A stretch of 6,321 nucleotides of DNA. It comes from Promethearchaeia archaeon (GTDB lineage: Archaea > Asgardarchaeota > Lokiarchaeia > Sigyniarchaeales > SOKP01). Below, piece after piece: positions 1 through 4,765 of this stretch. The stretch is from NCBI GenBank assembly GCA_029856295.1, contig JAHQWS010000147.1, positions 1 to 6,321 on the forward strand. Direction: 5' to 3'. Each line of letters starts with the position of its first letter. The stretch's first letter is position 1. The translations under genes and the position numbers were made by a program. The notes under the pieces were generated by a model. The model did no database searches, was not told the DNA's origin, and worked only from the letters and a program-made list of their open reading frames with translations.

Positions 1-1
1 G

Positions 2-1996
2 TTTACACCTTTTAAAATAAAGGATATGGACGTGTCTAATCGTATTGTAATGCCTGCGATGCATCTAAATTTGGCAAAAAATGGATTTATTACGAAAAAA
101 CTAATAGATTTTTACGTTGAACGTGCTAAAGGTGGTGCTGGTCTATTAATAATAGGTGGATGTTATGTTTCCTTATATGGAAAAGGGTTGCCATCAATGA
201 TATCGATTGATGATGATGATTTCATACCAAAACTAACTGAACTTACAGAAGCAGTTCACAAGGCCCGAGATGGCATAAAGATCTGTTGTCAGTTATATCA
301 TGGCGGAGCTTATACAATGCCCCAAATAATTGGGAGAACTCCAATTGGCCCCTCAGCAGTATATAGTAAATTCAGCAAAACTACTCCGCGTGAAATGACA
401 ATGGAGGATATTCAACGGGAACAACAAGCCTTTGTTGATTCGACTATACGAGCACAAAAAGCGGGATTTGATGCGGTCGAAATCTGTGCAAATGCCGGTT
501 ATTTAATGGACCAATTTCTCTCTCCTAAGACCAATAAACGTACAGATAAATATGGAGGCGAACTTGAGAATCGTTTAAGATTTCCAATCGAAACTATTGA
601 ATTAATGCGTTCTAAAGTAGATGGTTTTCCTATTGGATATAGACTTTCTGGAGATGATTTTGTTCCTGGAAGCAATACGTATAAAGAAAAAGCTGTTATA
701 GCAGGAGAATTAGGTAAATATTTAGATTATTTTAATGTTACAGGTGGTTGGCATGAGACAAAAACACCACAATTAACTATGGATGTCCCTGAAGGGTGTT
801 ATACTTATTTAGCTGAAAATGTTAAAAAACATGTTTTTATTCCGGTCTTTTCTTCAAACCGAATTAACAATCCTGAATTGGCCGAGCAAGTATTAATGGC
901 AGGAAAGGCAGATGCTATTTGCATAGGGAGAGGATTAATCGCTGATCCTTATTTACCGATGAAAGCGCAAAAAGGCGAGATCCGTGATATAATGAACTGC
1001 ATTGCTTGCAATCAAGGATGTTTTGATCAAGTATTTCGCATGATGCCAATAACTTGCACGAGGAATGCAAGAGCGGGAAATGAGGCTAAAACTAAATTAA
1101 AACCTTTAAAAGAAAAGAAGAAAGTTATGGTAATCGGAGCTGGAGCAGGAGGATTAGAAGCAGCGAGAATATCGGCAATTAGGGGACATGAGGTTCATAT
1201 TTTTGAAAAAGACGATAAAATTGGAGGATTGTTAAATATCATCTGGATTCCACCTGGAAGAAACGAGTTCAAACGGATAATTGATAACTATAATTATTGG
1301 ATTCAAAAACATGGAATTAATGTGCATTTCCAGCAAGAAGTTACTCTTGATCTAATAAAAGAATTTAATCCTGATGTCGCTTTTGTCGCAACTGGGTCAA
1401 ATCCCATAAAACCTCCGATTCCTGGAATAGAACGAGAAAATGTGTATTGGGCAAACGATGTCTTTAGTGGTGATGCTCCGGTCGGTAAAAATAATGTAAT
1501 TATTGGAGGAGGGGCTACTGGTGTTGAATTAGCAATATATATTGCTAAATACGGTGCATTGAGTATCGAAGCATTTGATTTTCTTACATTCTATAAAGCT
1601 TTAGAAACTCAAGTCGCATTGGACATGATGCATAAAGGAAGAAATAAAGTGACTGTAGTAGAACAAATGCCAAAATTAGGATCTGCGTTAGGAAGGACTA
1701 CTAAATGGGTGTTACTTGATAAATGTGATGCTCTAGGCGTGAAATTTCTGACTAGTGTTAAAGTTACGGAAATCGGAGAGAATTATGTGAATTATTCGGA
1801 TGCTTCGGGTAATGAGAATGCAATTAATGATGTAGATTTTGTATATTACGCAACTGGAGTAGAACCAAATGATTCTCTTTTTAAAGATATTAAACAACTA
1901 GGAACCATTCAAGTAGAAAAAATTGGAGACGCCCGAAAACCCGAGACGGTAATGGAGGCAATTGCTAGAGGATATAAAATGGGTAATAGTATATAA
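2..1996 (+). CDS. 2,4-dienoyl-CoA reductase / Old Yellow Enzyme-family NADH:flavin oxidoreductase, 5'-partial
   Basis: The protein is a multidomain flavoenzyme that probably reduces enoyl, dienoyl or related C=C bonds with NAD(P)H in the cytoplasm. The frame is open from position 2 and encodes Phe-Thr-Pro-Phe-Lys-Ile-Lys-Asp before the first ATG (26). This is the usual family N-terminus, so the true start lies left of the window. Numbering from Met26: an FMN TIM barrel covers ~1-320, with QLYHGG (89-94), the GYL..QFLSP..N.R.D.YGG block (158-178), and Tyr159 and His243 (GGWHE) where E. coli FadH has its catalytic Tyr and His. A 4Fe-4S site, CxxC-x3-C-x11-C, is at Cys325, 328, 332 and 344. An FAD Rossmann motif GAGAGG is at 371-376, with Glu394 ending the next strand. 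A second nucleotide motif GGGATG is at 494-499. The family's typical one-His substrate pair (HGAH in OYE) reads CANA here. Two tandem TAA codons end the gene. Family is confident; substrate is unknown. Confidence 0.93.
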   Translation, partial: FTPFKIKDMDVSNRIVMPAMHLNLAKNGFITKKLIDFYVERAKGGAGLLIIGGCYVSLYGKGLPSMISIDDDDFIPKLTELTEAVHKARDGIKICCQLYHGGAYTMPQIIGRTPIGPSAVYSKFSKTTPREMTMEDIQREQQAFVDSTIRAQKAGFDAVEICANAGYLMDQFLSPKTNKRTDKYGGELENRLRFPIETIELMRSKVDGFPIGYRLSGDDFVPGSNTYKEKAVIAGELGKYLDYFNVTGGWHETKTPQLTMDVPEGCYTYLAENVKKHVFIPVFSSNRINNPELAEQVLMAGKADAICIGRGLIADPYLPMKAQKGEIRDIMNCIACNQGCFDQVFRMMPITCTRNARAGNEAKTKLKPLKEKKKVMVIGAGAGGLEAARISAIRGHEVHIFEKDDKIGGLLNIIWIPPGRNEFKRIIDNYNYWIQKHGINVHFQQEVTLDLIKEFNPDVAFVATGSNPIKPPIPGIERENVYWANDVFSGDAPVGKNNVIIGGGATGVELAIYIAKYGALSIEAFDFLTFYKALETQVALDMMHKGRNKVTVVEQMPKLGSALGRTTKWVLLDKCDALGVKFLTSVKVTEIGENYVNYSDASGNENAINDVDFVYYATGVEPNDSLFKDIKQLGTIQVEKIGDARKPETVMEAIARGYKMGNSI

Positions 1997-2000
1997 TAAC

Positions 2001-2022
2001 TTTATTTTTTTAATTTCTTTTT
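2001..2022 (+). terminator. T-rich archaeal-type terminator after the flavoenzyme gene
   Basis: An almost uninterrupted T-rich tract begins 4 nt after the stop codon of the plus-strand gene, with no strong hairpin before it. Archaeal RNA polymerase commonly terminates at such U-runs, and the gene downstream is convergent, so termination here makes sense. This is inferred from composition only. Confidence 0.5.
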
Positions 2023-2041
2023 ATTATGTAATGTAAGGCAA

Positions 2042-2071
2042 TTTAAATTGGTTAAAATATTCAATATCAAG
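2042..2071. repeat. Degenerate copy of the 3' end of the DUF35 gene
   Basis: These 30 bases match 2222-2253 with one mismatch and two single-base gaps, and include a perfect 17-base core (2052-2068 = 2233-2249). The downstream match is the 3' end and stop codon of the DUF35 protein B gene. On the minus strand this copy still reads Leu-Asp-Ile-Glu-Tyr-Phe, as in the intact gene, but a TAA stands two codons before it. No further DUF35 similarity is visible beyond it, so it looks like a duplication remnant of a gene tail. Confidence 0.55.
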
Positions 2072-2186
2072 GGCTTATAAATATCGAAAAAGGTTTTTTT
2101 CTAATAACAAATTGACACCAATTAATGAATCAAAACCAGTGAAACTACTTAAAAGAGATGAAACAAAGATAGACTCTAAAGAATCT

Positions 2187-2215
2187 AAAAAAAAATAGAA
2201 ATAAGTAATAAAAAA
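2187..2215 (-). terminator. U-run terminator region for the DUF35/thiolase operon
   Basis: On the minus strand, just past the stop codon of the last operon gene, there are T-runs of 6 (2210-2215) and 9 (2187-2195) separated by AT-rich sequence. No hairpin is needed for this kind of archaeal intrinsic terminator. It faces the T-rich terminator of the convergent plus-strand gene. Inferred from composition only. Confidence 0.45.
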
Positions 2216-2222
2216 TAATTTT

Positions 2223-2666
2223 TTAAATAGGTTTAAAATATTCAATATCTAAGATCCGTTTTCTAGGTTTAGCATAAAAACTTGCCTCAACCCTCATACC
2301 TGCCTTTAACTTCTTAGGATCACTTTCTTTAATTATGTGTACAATATCTACATCAGCACCATCGAGTCTAATTATCCCATATGCGAAAGGAGGTTCTAAG
2401 GGCATTACGTCTGTTTTATGGGTAATAACTGTGAAACCTTTAACTGTTCCCTGGTTTCCGACTTCAACCCATTCTTCCATTTTTTCAAAGCATTCAAAGC
2501 AAATCATTTTAGGTGGAACAATTACCTTACTGCATTTTGGACATTTTACACCCATTATTTTGCGATTTTTGCCAATTTCAGTTAAAAATTTTTCTACATA
2601 TGCTCCTGCAGTATGCTTGTACGGAACATTGATTCTTCCTTTAAAAACTTTCTTATCTTCGCTCAA
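2223..2666 (-). CDS. DUF35 zinc-ribbon/OB-fold protein B (acyl-CoA-binding partner of the thiolase-like protein)
   Basis: A 147-residue DUF35 protein, full length for the family. It has an N-terminal helical arm (~15-35), a rubredoxin-like zinc ribbon with CxxC...CxxC at Cys42, 45, 56 and 59, then an OB-fold (~72-145) with the family signature G-T-V-K-G-F-T-V and A-Y-G-I-I-R-L-D-G-A-D. Family members bind CoA thioesters and join thiolase-fold or hydratase subunits in complexes, such as the archaeal thiolase/HMG-CoA synthase complex and actinobacterial steroid aldolases, which supports a structural or substrate-binding role here. The start is TTG: a clear GGAGGG lies 6 nt upstream, and the next in-frame Met is residue 38, too late to keep the fold. 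It follows DUF35 protein A by 13 nt in the same operon and is a diverged paralogue of it (shared LPYK/VPYK and KIMG.KCPKC). The acyl substrate is unknown. Confidence 0.93.
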   Translation of the reverse strand: MSEDKKVFKGRINVPYKHTAGAYVEKFLTEIGKNRKIMGVKCPKCSKVIVPPKMICFECFEKMEEWVEVGNQGTVKGFTVITHKTDVMPLEPPFAYGIIRLDGADVDIVHIIKESDPKKLKAGMRVEASFYAKPRKRILDIEYFKPI

Positions 2667-2672
2667 ATTTAT

Positions 2673-2678
2673 CCCTCC
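2673..2678 (-). promoter_or_regulatory. Shine-Dalgarno site GGAGGG fixing a TTG start
   Basis: On the minus strand GGAGGG lies 6 nt before the TTG at 2666-2664 and just after the TAA stop of the preceding DUF35 gene. Its strength and spacing decide the unusual TTG start for DUF35 protein B, and its position suggests coupled translation. Confidence 0.8.
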
Positions 2679-2679
2679 G

Positions 2680-3192
2680 TTATTTCTCCTGATCTTTTAG
2701 TAGTTTAATAAATGGAATGTCGTAGATATCACCTTTTAACTCTGGTCGATAGCTTTCGTGATCTTTGGGTAGCTCGTCGCAAAATACTACTTCTACTCTT
2801 TGACCTATTTTAAATTTATTGTGGTCAGTCTCATCACAAAAGTGCATTAAATAAGTGTCAGCTCCGTCTAACTTACATATAATATAGCCATAAGGAAAAG
2901 GTCTCATCGCTCCAGTATTGGGATCAACAAACGGGTAATTTACCACTGTAAATCCTTCTAGTATACCTCTTCTAGAAAGTTCAGCCATATCATTCACCGT
3001 CATTTCTACAAAACAGTCGGCACAAACTCCTCTTGGAGGCATATACATCTTTCCGCACTTAGGACATTTTGAACCCATGATTTTCCTTTTCTTAAGTTCC
3101 TCAAAATATTTAACCGCTAATTTCCCGATTGCCCATTTGTAAGGAAGGTCGGTTCTCCATCTAATTTGAAATTCTCCTTTTTGTCTTACCAT
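2680..3192 (-). CDS. DUF35 zinc-ribbon/OB-fold protein A (acyl-CoA-binding partner of the thiolase-like protein)
   Basis: A 170-residue DUF35 protein. The order is an N-terminal helical arm with LPYKWAIGKLAVKYFEELKKRK (16-37), a zinc ribbon with Cys43, Cys46, Cys57 and Cys60 (KCPKCGK...CADC), and an OB-fold (~75-165) containing G-I-L-E-G-F-T-V-V and P-Y-G-Y-I-I-C-K-L-D-G-A-D. It is longer than protein B because of a loop before the PYGY strand (~88-98) and an insert near the C-terminus (~140-156). The start is ATG with a near-perfect archaeal SD (GAGGTGATT) 5 nt upstream that overlaps the thiolase TGA, so translation is likely coupled to the thiolase gene. Known DUF35 proteins bridge thiolase-fold enzymes to partner enzymes and hold the CoA moiety. 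Two non-identical DUF35 subunits may serve one complex as a heteromer or serve two different partners. Specific substrate not deducible. Confidence 0.94.
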   Translation of the reverse strand: MVRQKGEFQIRWRTDLPYKWAIGKLAVKYFEELKKRKIMGSKCPKCGKMYMPPRGVCADCFVEMTVNDMAELSRRGILEGFTVVNYPFVDPNTGAMRPFPYGYIICKLDGADTYLMHFCDETDHNKFKIGQRVEVVFCDELPKDHESYRPELKGDIYDIPFIKLLKDQEK

Positions 3193-3197
3193 CTTTT

Positions 3198-3206
3198 AAT
3201 CACCTC
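3198..3206 (-). promoter_or_regulatory. Strong archaeal Shine-Dalgarno overlapping the thiolase stop codon
   Basis: The minus strand reads GAGGTGATT here, complementary to the conserved archaeal 16S 3' end, ending 5 nt before the ATG of DUF35 protein A. The TGA inside it is the stop codon of the thiolase gene, a layout typical of translational coupling. Confidence 0.85.
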
Positions 3207-4216
3207 AATGGTTTTGGGTCTTTGCCCAATATACATAATTCAGTCCATAAACTTCCGCCAAATCCCATTCCCATAGCTACTTCAACATCCGGGACTTGTC
3301 GTTTTCCTCCTCGCCCCATAACTTGGATGGCTGCCTCCGCAAATCGAACTAATGCAGTCGCACCAATTGGATTAGTGCTTAAAACTCCACCAGATGGATT
3401 AACTGGTAGCTCTCCACTCATTTGAGTGACACCATCATCCAATAACTTCGCATATTGACCAAAATCGCAGAAACCTAACGCCTCACACCAAGCTAACTCA
3501 GCCCAAGAAGTAGGCTCGTAAATTTCAGCAACATCAAGATCTTTTACGGGATCTTTGATACCTAATTTTTTATATATTTTCTTGGATGCTATTGTTGCCG
3601 TAGGTAAGTTATACATTTTTTCATCAGTTCCAAAAGTGTAATAATGTGCGGTTGAAACCCCTTTAAACCAAGCAGGATTATCTGTGATTTTTTTGGCTTC
3701 ATTTTCATTGGCATAAATTACCGCGCAAGCTCCCTCACTTTGAGGGCAACAATCATGTAGTCTCAGGGGGTAACTTATCATTTGCGAGCTCATTACAAAA
3801 TCAGTTGTAATATTTGGCATTTGTAAGTGAGCGAATTCGTTATTTGCGGCATTTGAGCGGTTTTTAACAACAACATCGGCTGCAGCTTTCATTGAGCGCT
3901 CCACACCATATTTAGAAGCATAAATGTTGGCCATAAGCGCCAGTGGACCTAAAGCTCCTGCTAAAGAGGGTCTCTCCCATACGGGATCAAAAGCAGTAAT
4001 TATACCAGTTGTTGCTCCACCTTCATTAAGTTTTTCCCAACCTACAACCATAACTTTGTCATAAATCCCCGAAGCAATATTGTAATATCCACAGATACCA
4101 AGTGAAGAACCCGTAGTGCCTCCCGTAGCTATTTTTACAATAGGCTTAAGATAAAATCCGCATGCATCGATCCCTGTCCAAAGCTCACTAAAGTTTATCC
4201 CTTCAAAATGATCCAT
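3200..4216 (-). CDS. Cys-less archaeal thiolase-fold protein (SCPx/acetyl-CoA acetyltransferase-like), main open frame; N-terminus interrupted
   Basis: These 338 codons cover nearly all of a thiolase-fold subunit of the archaeal SCPx-like group (usual length ~390). Numbering from the ATG at 4216: nucleophile-loop region ATGGTTGSS (30-38) followed by NIASG (46-50), where by alignment Gly33 replaces the catalytic Cys; LHDCCPQSEGACAVI (153-167); EIYEPTSWAEL (231-241), with Tyr233 where classical enzymes have His; NPSGG (273-277); TNPIGATA (281-288), with Asn282 in place of the His of GHPxGATG; and GMGFGG (316-321) lacking the C-terminal Cys. From memory, the TGGTTG form is normal for this archaeal subgroup, so the losses are not decay. 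DUF35 neighbours suggest a complex, possibly lyase/aldolase-like as in Ltp2-ChsH2. The ATG at 4216 has no SD and follows a TAA directly. Homologues continue upstream without a break, so it was probably an internal codon (see 4217-4408). Confidence 0.85.
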   Translation of the reverse strand: MDHFEGINFSELWTGIDACGFYLKPIVKIATGGTTGSSLGICGYYNIASGIYDKVMVVGWEKLNEGGATTGIITAFDPVWERPSLAGALGPLALMANIYASKYGVERSMKAAADVVVKNRSNAANNEFAHLQMPNITTDFVMSSQMISYPLRLHDCCPQSEGACAVIYANENEAKKITDNPAWFKGVSTAHYYTFGTDEKMYNLPTATIASKKIYKKLGIKDPVKDLDVAEIYEPTSWAELAWCEALGFCDFGQYAKLLDDGVTQMSGELPVNPSGGVLSTNPIGATALVRFAEAAIQVMGRGGKRQVPDVEVAMGMGFGGSLWTELCILGKDPKPLR

Positions 4217-4246
4217 TTAGTATTTAATATCGATTTGATATCAAAT
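4217..4246 (-). repeat. 30-nt hairpin insertion with two stop codons splitting the thiolase frame
   Basis: On the minus strand, between the Gly-Asn codons (4252-4247) and the ATG GAT CAT codons (4216 onward), lie ten extra codons including TGA (4243-4241) and TAA (4219-4217). The length is a multiple of three, so removing it would restore one continuous frame. It forms an 11-bp stem: TATTTGATATC (4247-4237), a five-base loop AAATC, and GATATTAAATA (4231-4221), with one G-U pair. It also contains a perfect 14-base palindrome (4233-4246). The junctions share a 2-base AT. No second copy is seen in this window. It could be a small palindromic insertion, a repair scar, or a spliced or bypassed segment. 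Confidence 0.75.
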
Positions 4247-4408
4247 ATTACCAATTAATAAAGCATCCAAATCTTTTATTTCAAGATTCGCGTCATCTAA
4301 TGCCATTTTGACGGCTTCATATATCATTTCGGGGATGTTAACGTCTCTCCTTTTACTACGGAATTTTGTCTGACCAATACCTACTATTGCTACATCATTT
4401 TTTGGAAT
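4247..4408 (-). pseudogene. Detached N-terminal segment of the thiolase-fold protein
   Basis: This 54-codon open stretch, in the same frame as the thiolase gene, reads (I/M)PKNDVAIVGIGQTKF..., continues with PEMIYEAVKMALDDAN, and ends ALLIGN. It is the expected first strand, the VGxGQTKF motif and the first helix of thiolase-fold proteins, and ALLIGN should run directly into MDHFEGIN. The ten-codon insert with two stops separates it from the rest of the gene. No in-frame ATG, GTG or TTG gives a start: an in-frame TAA lies at 4414-4412 and the first plausible initiation codon is ATT (4408-4406), preceded at 6 nt by GGTGGTG. An alternative is the ATG at 4433, which reaches this frame only if one base in the six-A run (4398-4403) is skipped. 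The amino-acid pattern is well preserved, so any inactivation is recent. Confidence 0.75.
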
Positions 4409-4414
4409 TGTTTA

Positions 4415-4421
4415 CACCACC
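4415..4421 (-). promoter_or_regulatory. SD-like GGTGGTG before a non-standard ATT start
   Basis: On the minus strand GGTGGTG differs from the ideal GGAGGTG at one base and lies 6 nt before the in-frame ATT (4408-4406), the spacing seen at the two other operon genes (5-6 nt). It marks the probable original start of the thiolase gene, where an ATG may have mutated to ATT. Confidence 0.5.
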
Positions 4422-4433
4422 AATTAAATTCAT

Positions 4434-4765
4434 TAAATTTTTTACATCTTTTTACCATAATTCATTATTTTGATTTATTGCTATTAATATTTTTCTTCAA
4501 GATTAAGAATTATTATTGATAATTTGTAATCCTCAAAGTAGTCAGATATTCAACCTTTATCGATAGATAATAATGAATTTAGCTAATATCTCTTACATAT
4601 CCTATATGAAACAGATTTTATTAAAATTTATATATATCTTGATATTTTTTATTAATCTTATGATCTATATGGTTAAATAACACTGATTATTAGAAATCAA
4701 AAATTAAGATAATTAAATAGGTGAAATAGTGTAGATATTTCTCGTTTCTTACTAATTCCTCATTT
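4434..4765. other. AT-rich intergenic region, no gene seen
   Basis: About 330 bases between the LAGLIDADG gene and the thiolase operon, both on the minus strand. Stops are frequent in every frame read by eye. I see no tRNA-like fold, no direct-repeat array and no recognisable protein remnant. It should hold the 3' end signal of the LAGLIDADG gene (AT-rich, T-rich minus strand near 4700-4730) and the promoter of the thiolase operon. Confidence 0.6.
4625..4637 (-). promoter_or_regulatory. Candidate TATA box for the thiolase/DUF35 operon
   Basis: The minus strand reads TATATATAAATTT here, the best TATA-like run upstream of the operon. It would imply a leader of roughly 170-200 nt, long for archaea. 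The whole region is AT-rich, so chance occurrence is likely and other weak candidates exist near 4480-4495. Confidence 0.25.

Noticed and set aside
2037..2199. Lys-rich open stretch of 53 codons plus stop on the plus strand in the intergenic region
   Set aside because: There is no start codon or SD (ATG TAA precedes it), the composition is what AT-rich DNA gives, and it overlaps the terminator region and the duplicated DUF35 tail.
2335..2700. Plus-strand open frame of 121 codons
   Set aside because: It lies antisense to the well-supported DUF35 gene and shows no protein-like motifs.
3222..3425. Plus-strand open frame of 67 codons
   Set aside because: Antisense shadow of the thiolase gene; Pro/Thr/Ser-rich with no family features.
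4217..4243. Stop-codon readthrough (selenocysteine or other recoding)
   Set aside because: There is both a TGA and a TAA, and the ten added residues match nothing expected in the thiolase fold.
4214..4252. Programmed ribosomal bypassing (T4 gene 60-like) over the hairpin
   Set aside because: The required matching take-off and landing codons are absent: in the right frame the landing triplet before ATG is TAA, unlike AAT or ATT upstream.
4200..4260. Archaeal bulge-helix-bulge intron at the thiolase insertion
   Set aside because: The stem is a continuous 11 bp beginning at the junction. I cannot draw two 3-nt bulges separated by a 4-bp helix around the expected cut sites. RNA-seq could still reverse this.
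4410..4418. GTTTACACC occurring both here and at position 1-9
   Set aside because: Only 9 bases; in one place it is coding sequence of the flavoenzyme and in the other the thiolase leader. Chance is likely.
4673..4700. C/D-box RNA suggested by a CTGA in the intergenic region
   Set aside because: No C box (RTGATGA) at the right distance and no C'/D' pair could be found.
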